From NCBI GenBank assembly GCA_030042375.1, contig JASHZU010000344.1, positions 1 through 5,153 on the forward strand: 5,153 bases of DNA, in the 5' to 3' direction. The stretch comes from Verrucomicrobiia bacterium. Its GTDB lineage: Bacteria; Verrucomicrobiota; Verrucomicrobiae; Limisphaerales; UBA11358. Below the pieces are notes generated by a model. It was given only the letters and a program-made list of their open reading frames with translations. It was not told the DNA's origin and ran no database searches. Position 1 is the first letter of the stretch, and each line of letters starts with the position of its first letter. This document shows positions 1 through 5,153 of this stretch, piece by piece. A program made the translations under genes and the position numbers.

Positions 1-90
1 CGGGACAAATACGGTGTCCTGGCTCGTATGACATCCGCTCAAGATCATCACCCCGAGGCATGCGAATAAAAATAAGGCGCATTTTTTCAT
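1..90 (-). CDS. Lipoprotein, N-terminal part only (runs off the left edge)
   Basis: Only the first 30 codons are in the window, read on the minus strand from the ATG at 90-88. The peptide starts MKK, has a hydrophobic stretch at residues 4-17, and then a lipobox L17-S18-G19-C20, so it should be exported, lipidated on C20 and anchored in a membrane. The mature part begins H-T-S-Q-D, so there is no Asp right after the Cys that would suggest inner-membrane retention by the E. coli rule. The start is well supported: a Shine-Dalgarno AAGGA (complement of 97-101) sits 6 bases before the ATG, and the ATG overlaps the stop of the upstream epimerase gene as ATGA, which suggests translational coupling. 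The function cannot be told from this fragment. Confidence 0.8.
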   Translation of the reverse strand, partial: MKKCALFLFACLGVMILSGCHTSQDTVFVP

Positions 91-998
91 AAAATATCCT
101 TCAACGCAGTGTTCAACTCAGGAAATTGAAACGAAAAACCCTTTTCTGCAAACCTTTTCGGTATTACCCGGCAACTGCCCAGCGCCAGCGATGGCTCGGT
201 TTTCATCAATCGCGACCCCATTTTGACCGCCCATGCCGGCGCCGGCGGGCTCCAGGGACGATGCAAGACGCGTCGCAATTCGCGCATGAATTCATAGTTC
301 CGGGCCGGGTTGGGGCCTACCGCGTTGAATGTCCCGGTTAAATCTGCGCGTGAGAGGCTTTCGTCGAACATTCGCATTAAATCTTTCAGGTGAATCCAAC
401 TGATAAACTGTTGGCCGCTACTAACACTGCCTCCCAAAAACCACTTTGTCAATCGCACCAGCACCGGCAGTGCGCCGCCCTCCCGCCCGAGGACTACGCC
501 GATGCGCAACAAAACCTTGCGCGTTTTTGGCGCGGGTGCGGAATTGAAAGCGTATTCCCATTGCCGGCAAATGTCAGACAATGCATCCGAGCCATTCGGC
601 GAATCTTCATCGCAAATTCTTTCTTTGGCATTGCCATAATAACCAATCGCGCTGGCCTGGACCCAAACGGATGGCGGCGCTTTGACATGCTCCAGCGCCG
701 CGGCAATAGCGCGGACGGAATTCACCCGCGATTCCGCCAGCGCGCGGACATTTTCTTCCGTATGCCGGCAATTGATATTTTTTCCGGTGAGATTGATGAC
801 CGCTTCCGCCCCGTCCAAAACTTTTATCCATTCGCCAAGGTGCGTGCCGTTCCACTCCACTTCGCGGACCCCGTCGTCGCGCGGGCGCGGCGAACGCGTC
901 AGCACCACCACTTCGCCGAATTTCGCGAGGCATTCGCGGGCCAGTGCGGAGCCGATGAACCCGCTGCCGCCCGCCAGCACAATGCGCGTCCGGTTCAT
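87..998 (-). CDS. TIGR01777-family NAD(P)-binding epimerase (SDR39U1/YfcH-like)
   Basis: This is an extended short-chain dehydrogenase of 303 residues, the usual length for this family (about 300). The N-terminal Rossmann fold shows the dinucleotide-binding loop GGSGFIG at residues 10-16. Family signatures follow: INLTGKNI at 68-75, ASAIGYYG at 115-122 containing the active-site region, RIGVVLG at 165-171, a G-S-V-S-S-G-Q-Q-x-x-S-W-I-H segment near 190-203, and FNAVGPNP at 224-231. The C-terminal part (about 250-300) corresponds to the DUF1731 domain. The fold is a cytosolic nucleotide-sugar epimerase or reductase type, but the substrate of the family is not established; old labels such as 'cell division inhibitor SulA' are misnomers. 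The ATG at 998 lies 6 bases after the stop of the DUF309 gene, with a weak AGGT before it, so the two are probably co-transcribed. The stop overlaps the start of the lipoprotein gene. Confidence 0.93.
   Translation of the reverse strand: MNRTRIVLAGGSGFIGSALARECLAKFGEVVVLTRSPRPRDDGVREVEWNGTHLGEWIKVLDGAEAVINLTGKNINCRHTEENVRALAESRVNSVRAIAAALEHVKAPPSVWVQASAIGYYGNAKERICDEDSPNGSDALSDICRQWEYAFNSAPAPKTRKVLLRIGVVLGREGGALPVLVRLTKWFLGGSVSSGQQFISWIHLKDLMRMFDESLSRADLTGTFNAVGPNPARNYEFMRELRRVLHRPWSPPAPAWAVKMGSRLMKTEPSLALGSCRVIPKRFAEKGFSFQFPELNTALKDIL
97..101 (-). promoter_or_regulatory. Ribosome binding site of the lipoprotein gene
   Basis: AAGGA on the minus strand with a 6-base spacer to the ATG at 90. 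It lies inside the last codons of the epimerase gene and fixes the start of the short lipoprotein reading frame. It is one of the few clear Shine-Dalgarno sites in the window. Confidence 0.65.
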
Positions 999-1004
999 AC
1001 GGAC

Positions 1005-1433
1005 CTAATCCGGCGCCGCTTCCAGGGCCAGTTTGGGCGCGTGTTGGGTGTGTAAAGGATTGCTTTCAAAATTCTTCGCTTCCAATTCCCCCAGCCAGTT
1101 TTCGATCAGCGCATGGACCATTTTCAAATTCAACTGGTCATGCAGGCCGGGATATTTTTCGAGATTGGTCCGGGCAAGCTTGAACAGCGCCGCCGCCGGG
1201 CGCAGGCGGTTTTTCTGCAAATGCACAAACGCGCCGGCCAGTTGGATGAGCCCTTTGTAAAACGCGCCGTTCGCGCCGTGTTTATCCATGAGCCAGATAT
1301 GTTCGAGGACATCGTGCGCCTCGTAAAACTGCTGGCGGTTGAAGCAATGAAAATAGCCCGCATAGTGCGGGTCAATCTTCTGCCCGCGATGCGATTCCAC
1401 CATGGCAGCGATGCGTGTGCTTTTGCGGCTCAC
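1005..1433 (-). CDS. DUF309 domain protein
   Basis: A small soluble helical protein of 142 residues. The DUF309 signature is clear: F-N-x-x-x-F-Y-E-A-H-D-V-L-E-x-x-W at about residues 31-47, then F-Y-K-G-L-I-Q-L-A-G-A-F-V-H-L at 58-72 and a L-F-K-L-A-R...L-E-K-Y-P helix at about 83-95. The conserved Glu-Ala-His and later His residues are the hallmark of the family, whose biochemical role is unknown. The tail after about residue 120 is less conserved-looking. The start given is GTG at 1433; an in-frame stop lies just upstream, so it is the longest possible start. The only close alternative is the ATG at 1403 (residue 11); neither has a good Shine-Dalgarno site. It is the first gene of a minus-strand operon with the epimerase and the lipoprotein. 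Confidence 0.9.
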   Translation of the reverse strand: MSRKSTRIAAMVESHRGQKIDPHYAGYFHCFNRQQFYEAHDVLEHIWLMDKHGANGAFYKGLIQLAGAFVHLQKNRLRPAAALFKLARTNLEKYPGLHDQLNLKMVHALIENWLGELEAKNFESNPLHTQHAPKLALEAAPD

Positions 1434-1541
1434 GGCCCGAGTTTACAAAACAAAACCAAAAAACGCAGCAAAGTTTGCGGCAACACGCGCGCGTGCGCCG
1501 TTATTACTTGCGCAGGCGATTGGTGCGGTTAGCTTTCTCCC
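1434..1541. promoter_or_regulatory. Divergent intergenic region with clustered dyads
   Basis: This 108-base gap separates the minus-strand DUF309 operon from the plus-strand HTH-hydrolase gene, so it must hold promoters for both directions. An A/C-rich stretch (1443-1463) lies near the DUF309 start. Next come a small dyad TTGC-G-GCAA (1475-1483), a perfect 12-bp palindrome CACGCGCGCGTG (1484-1495), and TGCGC (1494-1498) pairing with GCGCA (1510-1514). I could not find a convincing -35/-10 pair in either direction, so the exact promoters are not assigned. Confidence 0.4.
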
Positions 1542-2366
1542 ATGAATCTTGAGGACCATTTGGGCGACATCATCCGCAAGGCGCGCTCCATGAGCAGCGT
1601 CTCGGCCGCCGCCGCTGCCAGCGCCGCCGGCATTTCGGAGAGTGAACTTTCCTCGCTGGAGGAAAGCGGGAATGCCGGCAGCTTGAAAATCAATTTTGCC
1701 GCACTCGGAAAGGCTATCGGACTCGACCCGCAAAAGCTTGAGACCATTGCCAAAGGCTGGTTGCCGGAGAAAAAAGATCTCAGCGTCTGGCGTGAACTGC
1801 GCGTCTTCACCACGGCGGATGACGGCTTGACCGTGAACAATTATCTCGTTTGGGACGAAGTCACGCGCGACGCGGCAGTTTTCGATTCCGGCACCGACGC
1901 CACATCGCTTTTAAATTGCCTCGCGGAAAATCAATTGACCCTTCGCCACATTTTCATCACGCATTCGCATTGGGACCATGTCGAGGCGCTGCCGAAAATT
2001 CGCGAAGCCTGGCCCAAGGCCAAGGTGCATTCCGGCTCGAAAAACGCCCCGGTGGACCAGCGCAACAAACCCAGTGAAATCATTCATCTCGGCGGATTGC
2101 GTATCACTCATCGCGAAACTCCCGGCCATGCGGCCGACGGCGTGACCTATCTGGTCGGTAACTGGCAGGAGGACGCGCCGCACGTCGCCATCGTCGGTGA
2201 TACCATTTTTGCCGGCTCGATGGGGAAGGGGAATGATTCCTGGGACCTCGCCCGCCAAAAAGTGCGCGAGCAGATTTTGTCCCTGCCGCCGGACACGTTG
2301 ATTTGTCCCGGCCACGGCCCGTTGACCACGGTGGCTGAGGAGAAGAAAAATAATCCATTTTTTTAA
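1542..2366 (+). CDS. XRE-like helix-turn-helix domain fused to a metallo-beta-lactamase-fold hydrolase
   Basis: A 274-residue, two-part protein. Residues 1-72 look like an XRE/Cro-type DNA-binding domain: helix 1 around 7-18, an alanine-rich helix 2 at about 20-29 ending A-G-I-S, a recognition-like helix S-E-S-E-L-S-S-L-E at 32-40, then a helix with L-G-K-A-I-G-L-D at 55-62. Residues about 85-270 form a metallo-beta-lactamase fold with all expected metal ligands: H141-x-H143-x-D145-H146, H196 (T-P-G-H), D220 (V-G-D-T-I-F-A-G) and H258 (C-P-G-H-G-P). The ending with C-P-G-H-G-P-L-T-T-V-x-E-E-K-x-x-N-P-F-F is typical of glyoxalase-II-like hydrolases (YcbL type), so thioester hydrolysis in the cytosol is likely, but the substrate is not known. 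The start at 1542 has no clear Shine-Dalgarno site; an alternative ATG at 1590 would cut into the HTH domain. No signal peptide or membrane segment is seen. Confidence 0.9.
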   Translation: MNLEDHLGDIIRKARSMSSVSAAAAASAAGISESELSSLEESGNAGSLKINFAALGKAIGLDPQKLETIAKGWLPEKKDLSVWRELRVFTTADDGLTVNNYLVWDEVTRDAAVFDSGTDATSLLNCLAENQLTLRHIFITHSHWDHVEALPKIREAWPKAKVHSGSKNAPVDQRNKPSEIIHLGGLRITHRETPGHAADGVTYLVGNWQEDAPHVAIVGDTIFAGSMGKGNDSWDLARQKVREQILSLPPDTLICPGHGPLTTVAEEKKNNPFF

Positions 2367-2400
2367 TTTTGGATTTTGGATTTGCGATTTGTGATTTAAG
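2365..2400 (+). repeat. Left inverted arm: five heptamers of type ATTTNNG
   Basis: From 2366 the sequence can be cut into five consecutive heptamers, the first two ATTTTGG and the later ones ATTTGCG, ATTTGTG and ATTTAAG. It begins inside the stop codon of the HTH-hydrolase gene and ends 3 bases before the ATG of the four-helix gene; its last heptamer plus the next G supplies AAGG, a closely placed possible Shine-Dalgarno site. The reverse complement of 2751-2785 matches it at 28 of 35 positions. Confidence 0.75.
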
Positions 2401-2403
2401 GCC

Positions 2404-2754
2404 ATGACGGAAAATGAACTCAAGATCAGGACCAAGCAATTCGGCCTTCGTGTTATCAAATTAGTTTCCGTGCTGCCAAAAACTGTTGAAGGACGCGCCA
2501 TCGCCAATCAATTGGTTCGTTCCGGCACTTCGGTCGGCGCCAATTACCGGGCGGCCTGTCGTGGTCGCTCTAAAGCCGAATTCATTTCTAAGCTTGGAAC
2601 CGTTGAAGAGGAAGCGGATGAAAGCGCATATTGGCTGGAAATGATCATCGAAGCAGGGTTAATAAAGCCGAAACGAGTTGAACCTTTGTTGCAAGAGGCT
2701 AATGAACTGGTCGCCATTATGACTGCTTCGCGCAAATCCGCCATTGGCGCCTAA
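2404..2754 (+). CDS. Four-helix-bundle protein (23S rRNA intervening-sequence protein family, Avd-related)
   Basis: A 116-residue helical protein of the normal length for the TIGR02436/IVP family. The family core is plain: N-Q-L-V-R-S-G-T-S-V-G-A-N-Y-R-A at residues 36-50, then R-S-K-A-E-F-I-S-K-L at about 55-64, E-E-A-D-E-S-A-Y-W-L-E at 69-79 and a last helix from about 91 to 110. Relatives form a pentameric bundle with a basic surface and include the accessory protein Avd of diversity-generating retroelements; others are encoded in insertions of 23S rRNA genes. Here neither an rRNA gene nor a reverse transcriptase is nearby, so its role is unknown. The ATG at 2404 follows AAGG with only 2 bases spacing. 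The gene is 37 bases after the hydrolase stop, could be read from the same transcript, and looks less GC-rich than ilvH. Confidence 0.92.
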   Translation: MTENELKIRTKQFGLRVIKLVSVLPKTVEGRAIANQLVRSGTSVGANYRAACRGRSKAEFISKLGTVEEEADESAYWLEMIIEAGLIKPKRVEPLLQEANELVAIMTASRKSAIGA

Positions 2755-4501
2755 ATTGCAAATCACAAATTTAAAATCAAAAATTGACCACCATTTGAAC
2801 CAAACCAGCGACTCATTCAAAATTTTTGCCCTCTGGCTGGCGGCATTATTTTTGATGGCCCTGGGGGCGCATCTCTGGATGGCCTGGCTCTACGCTTCGC
2901 CACTGCCCATGTGGGACCAATGGTACGAAGCGCTGTTTTTCAAATCCTGGGTCGTGGGCGATTTGAAGGTGGCAGACTTTTTTGCGGGCAACAACGAGCA
3001 TCGCGTCGTGCTCACGCGCATCCTGGACCTGGGCGTGATTTGGCTGAATGGCCGTTGGGAACCGTTGCTGCAAATGACCGTCAACGCCTTGATCTTCAGC
3101 GTTTATGCCGGCGAACTGGCGTATTTCCTCTGGGATTTCTTTGGATGCAAAAACGGCTGGCTCGTTTGTCTCCTGCTGATCCCATTTGTTACGCTGCCTT
3201 TCGCCGGGGAAAATGCGACGTGGGGATTTAATTCGCAGCAATATTTCGTCAACATTTTCGGGCTGCTGGCGCTGGTATGGCTTGGTTTTGGAAAATTCGG
3301 AAGCTGGCGCTGGTACTGCGGATGCCTCGCTGCTGTCGTGGGGCTGTTCACCATGGCCAATGGCCTGCTCGCGCCGCTGGCCGTTGGCGGGCTGCTGGTT
3401 TTGCGCATGATAAAAAACCGGCAGCTCGACAAAGGAAATATCATCTCGCTCGCGGCGGCTGCGCTCGTTTTTGTCATCGGCGTCGCATTGAATGTTACCA
3501 AGGAACAGGACCACTCGTTGCAGGCGCATTCGTTTGTGGAATTCACCGCTGCGCTGACGCGCAACCTGAGCTGGCCGTTTTATCAAGGTGAATTTGATTC
3601 CAAGTTCCTCCAACTGCTTTTCCCCCTTACACCCTGTCTCATTGGGCTGCCGCTGGTGTTGTTGCTGGTGATTTATCTGCGGCCCAATTTTCAGCAACCC
3701 CGCTCAGCGGAATTTTTGCTCGCGCTGGCTTTGTGGAGCGTGTTGCAAGCGGTTGTCCTGGCGTATGGCCGCGCCAATTACGGCGGCCCTCTACCCGCCA
3801 GCCGCTATATGGATTGGCTCGAAATTTTTGTGATTGCCGGAGTATTCTCGGCGGCGCTGCTGGCGCAATTATGGGAACGGCGCCTGGTTCTCAATGGAGC
3901 CCTGGCATTTATTTATATCGCCGTTATTTTTGCCGGTCTTTGCCGGATGTCCCAAATCGTGGTAAACGGCCTGCTCGTGCCAACCCGTGTCATGGAACTT
4001 GTTGCCGAAGAACGCGTGCAACGGTTCGCGGCCACGGGCAATGAATCCGATTTTCTGGAAGGTCCCACCGTCCGGCCCGATCCCCAAATGGCCTTAAGCA
4101 TCCTGCGCGATCAAGACCTGCAAAAGATTTTGCCCACCATTTGCGTCCCGCCGGCAATGGTTTCAGCCACGCCCGAGAGGCTGATGCCGTTATCAGAATG
4201 GTTGCAGGAGCACTCGCCCATAATTTTATGTGTCGGCCTGGGGCTGTTTATCGGCCTTTGCGGTTTTGGGCTGGCACGCGGCACGATGGGTTTCGCGGCC
4301 AAAAGCCCCACGGGGATCCTTGCTCTCCTGGCGGGTCTGGCGGCGTTAGGCTACGTATGGACAATTCGCACCATGAGCCGGCAATCAGTCGAATACGCTT
4401 TGCAAACGCAAATCGCGGCCAACTTTAAAGCTGCCGGGAACCTCAAGCGCGCCGCCATCCACCAGCAAAAAGCGGATGAGTTGAAGCAATTTGCAAATTG
4501 A
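2744..4501 (+). CDS. Multi-pass membrane protein, GT-C glycosyltransferase-like
   Basis: A protein of up to 585 residues with about 12 hydrophobic segments, roughly at 26-50, 108-130, 138-153, 168-184, 189-222 (two), 233-250, 287-312, 323-342, 358-376, 383-400, 491-510 and 522-540. After the first segment comes P-M-W-D58-Q-W, then N-N-E-H-R at 83-87, and later G-R-x-N-Y-G with A-S-R-Y-M at 342-356. An acidic residue in the first outer loop and a distal S-R-Y are features of GT-C lipid-linked-sugar transferases, so transfer of sugar at the membrane is a reasonable guess, not a proof. A soluble stretch (about 410-490) precedes the last two segments. The start is doubtful: the frame opens with TTG at 2744 inside the four-helix gene; TTG at 2795, just past the repeat arm, would give a natural short N-terminus; the first ATG (2855) would cut the first membrane segment. 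No Shine-Dalgarno site helps. Confidence 0.8.
   Translation: MAPKLQITNLKSKIDHHLNQTSDSFKIFALWLAALFLMALGAHLWMAWLYASPLPMWDQWYEALFFKSWVVGDLKVADFFAGNNEHRVVLTRILDLGVIWLNGRWEPLLQMTVNALIFSVYAGELAYFLWDFFGCKNGWLVCLLLIPFVTLPFAGENATWGFNSQQYFVNIFGLLALVWLGFGKFGSWRWYCGCLAAVVGLFTMANGLLAPLAVGGLLVLRMIKNRQLDKGNIISLAAAALVFVIGVALNVTKEQDHSLQAHSFVEFTAALTRNLSWPFYQGEFDSKFLQLLFPLTPCLIGLPLVLLLVIYLRPNFQQPRSAEFLLALALWSVLQAVVLAYGRANYGGPLPASRYMDWLEIFVIAGVFSAALLAQLWERRLVLNGALAFIYIAVIFAGLCRMSQIVVNGLLVPTRVMELVAEERVQRFAATGNESDFLEGPTVRPDPQMALSILRDQDLQKILPTICVPPAMVSATPERLMPLSEWLQEHSPIILCVGLGLFIGLCGFGLARGTMGFAAKSPTGILALLAGLAALGYVWTIRTMSRQSVEYALQTQIAANFKAAGNLKRAAIHQQKADELKQFAN
2751..2785 (-). repeat. Right inverted arm of the four-helix-gene cassette
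   Basis: Read on the minus strand this arm starts AATTTTTGATTTT and can be cut into heptamers like the left arm. It matches the left arm at 28 of 35 positions, and the 7 mismatches fall at the variable positions of the heptamer. It contains the TAA stop (2752-2754) of the four-helix gene and is also in frame with the following membrane-protein gene, where it would encode L-Q-I-T-N-L-K-S-K-I. Confidence 0.75.
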
Positions 4502-4516
4502 CCCCTTTGGCCGGGG

Positions 4517-4543
4517 TTGTTAGCCTTCCGGTTCGACTTTAAA
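4517..4543 (+). promoter_or_regulatory. Possible ilvH promoter giving a very short or absent leader
   Basis: TTGTTA (4517-4522) and TTTAAA (4538-4543) each match 4 of 6 positions of the sigma-70 consensus, with a short 15-base spacer. Transcription would begin near 4550, at or next to the ATG at 4551. This agrees with the absence of a Shine-Dalgarno site before ilvH. The match is weak and could be chance. Confidence 0.25.
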
Positions 4544-4550
4544 CGATTTT

Positions 4551-5024
4551 ATGCGACACACCATTTCAGTGCTGGTTGAGAACAAGTTCGGCGTGCTCAC
4601 GCGCGTGGCCGGCCTGTTCAGCGGACGGGGCTACAACATCGATACCCTCAACGTCGGCCCCACGCACGACCCCAAACTTTCTCGCATGACTATCGTCACC
4701 CACGGCGACGAGGCCACGCTGGATCAAATCGTCAAGCAGCTCAACAAACTGCCCGACGCCATCAAGGTGCAGGACTTCCGCGACAACGAATATGTGGACC
4801 GCGAACTCGTCCTGGTGAAAGTCTCGGTGGATTCCAAGTCCCGCGCTGAAGTGATGCAAATCACCGACATCTTCCGCGCCAAAATCGTGGACGTGCAGCC
4901 CAAATCCCTGACCATCGAAGTCACCGGCACGGAAAGCAAAGTGGAAAAGTTTCTCGAGCTGATGCAGACGTTCGGCATCACCGAACTCACCCGCACGGGC
5001 AAAGCCGCGTTGCCGAGGAAGTGA
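4551..5024 (+). CDS. ilvH: Acetolactate synthase small (regulatory) subunit
   Basis: A cytosolic protein of 157 residues, close to the 163 of E. coli IlvH. It binds the catalytic subunit of acetohydroxyacid synthase (IlvB/IlvI), activates it, and carries feedback inhibition by valine in isoleucine, valine and leucine synthesis. The N-terminal ACT domain (about 3-76) shows S-V-L-V-E-N-K-F-G-V-L-T-R-V, G-L-F-S-G-R-G-Y-N-I and L-S-R-M-T-I. G14 and N29, positions where changes give valine resistance in E. coli, are both present, so the valine site looks intact. The C-terminal ACT-like domain has R-E-L-V-L-V-K-V (84-91) and I-F-R-A-K-I-V-D-V (107-115). The gene stands without a large-subunit gene on either side, which is unusual. 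The ATG at 4551 is the natural family start although no Shine-Dalgarno site precedes it. Confidence 0.96.
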   Translation: MRHTISVLVENKFGVLTRVAGLFSGRGYNIDTLNVGPTHDPKLSRMTIVTHGDEATLDQIVKQLNKLPDAIKVQDFRDNEYVDRELVLVKVSVDSKSRAEVMQITDIFRAKIVDVQPKSLTIEVTGTESKVEKFLELMQTFGITELTRTGKAALPRK

Positions 5025-5046
5025 AGTTGTTGTAGATTGTGGCGTG

Positions 5047-5153
5047 ATGAAAAAAATCACTTCACTAAAAATATTAGATAACTACCGCGTCTGGTTGCGT
5101 TTCAACGACGGCGCGGAAGGTGAAGTGGATTTTTCGTCGAAAGGGCGTACGGG
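5047..5153 (+). CDS. DUF2442 domain protein, N-terminal part only (runs off the right edge)
   Basis: Thirty-five codons are visible from the ATG at 5047. The peptide begins M-K-K-I-T-S-L-K-I-L and contains Y-R-V-W-L-R-F-N-D-G-A-E-G-E-V-D-F at about 13-29, which fits the beta-rich start of DUF2442: a strand, then F-x-D-G, then a second strand ending in an acidic residue. The family has no settled function; members are often found next to DUF4160 genes in toxin-antitoxin-like pairs. Here the upstream neighbour is ilvH, 22 bases away, and no DUF4160 gene precedes it. A GTG directly before the ATG is an alternative start. No clear Shine-Dalgarno site is seen. Confidence 0.75.
   Translation, partial: MKKITSLKILDNYRVWLRFNDGAEGEVDFSSKGRT

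Larger units (their letters stand above)
2365..2785 (+). mobile_element. Candidate cassette: four-helix-bundle gene between inverted heptamer arrays
   Basis: The unit of 421 bases holds nothing but one gene and two inverted arms of about 35 bases. The arms point inward and sit tight against the gene, the right one covering its stop codon. The unit lies exactly between two unrelated chromosomal genes. There is no transposase, so if mobile it would need help from elsewhere. No adjacent target-site duplication is visible. Mobility is an inference from the layout; a conserved expression or RNA-structure cassette is the alternative. Confidence 0.35.

Noticed and set aside
390..1055. 221-codon plus-strand frame opposite the epimerase gene
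   Set aside because: It is antisense to a well-supported family gene, its protein has no recognisable motif, and its composition (many Arg, His, Phe, Ala) is that of a shadow frame.
1475..1506. TTGCGG / TTATTA as a plus-strand promoter for the HTH-hydrolase gene
   Set aside because: The spacer is 20 bases and both boxes fit poorly.
1911..2507. 198-codon minus-strand frame across the hydrolase and four-helix genes
   Set aside because: It spans two real genes and translates the repeat arm as K-S-Q-I-Q-N-P-K, a common false peptide from this repeat type.
2355..2796. CCATTT on both sides of the cassette (2355-2360 and 2791-2796) as a target-site duplication
   Set aside because: The copies are 4 and 5 bases away from the arms, not adjacent, and a 6-base match of this composition is easily chance.
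2846..3697. 283-codon minus-strand frame opposite the membrane-protein gene
   Set aside because: Rich in Gln, Arg, His and Pro with no fold signature; the sense frame shows clear membrane segments, so this is an antisense shadow.
4502..4516. CCCC-TTTGGCC-GGGG hairpin after the membrane-protein gene as a terminator
   Set aside because: The stem is only 4 bp and is followed by TTGTTAG, not a run of T; too weak to call.
4566..5060. 164-codon minus-strand frame opposite ilvH
   Set aside because: Complete overlap with an unmistakable ilvH; a shadow frame of its biased codons.

Overview
The window reads as ordinary chromosome from a moderately GC-rich, Gram-negative-type bacterium. The best guess is Verrucomicrobiota, Pedosphaera/Limisphaera-like. 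This rests on a lipobox protein, a stand-alone four-helix-bundle (23S rRNA intervening-protein type) gene, the AT-rich ATTTTGG-type repeat beside that gene (a style I associate with this phylum and with planctomycetes), and frequent lack of Shine-Dalgarno sites. There is no rRNA, tRNA or CRISPR, and no recognisable transposase. The lineage is an inference; no marker gene is present to prove it.

Left part (1-1433, minus strand): a compact three-gene operon read right to left. It holds a DUF309 helical protein (GTG start), a TIGR01777-type NAD(P)-binding epimerase 6 bases later, and the first 30 codons of a lipoprotein whose ATG overlaps the epimerase stop (ATGA). A 108-base divergent intergenic region (1434-1541) follows; it carries a perfect 12-bp palindrome and two other small dyads.

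Middle part (1542-4501, plus strand): an XRE-like helix-turn-helix domain fused to a metallo-beta-lactamase-fold hydrolase with the full metal-ligand set; then a four-helix-bundle gene bracketed by two inverted arrays of a heptamer (consensus ATTTNNG); then a large multi-pass membrane protein that resembles GT-C glycosyltransferases in layout. The right heptamer array holds the stop codon of the four-helix gene and is also readable as the N-terminus of the membrane protein, whose true start is therefore uncertain.

Right part (4551-5153, plus strand): ilvH, the regulatory subunit of acetolactate synthase, without ilvB/ilvI beside it, followed by the 5' end of a DUF2442 gene cut by the window edge.

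The genes do not form one pathway. The most unusual item is the gene-plus-inverted-array unit at 2365-2785. It looks like a small cassette inserted between the hydrolase and the membrane protein, and it may be a non-autonomous mobile unit or a structured RNA/DNA cassette around a protein family of unknown function.
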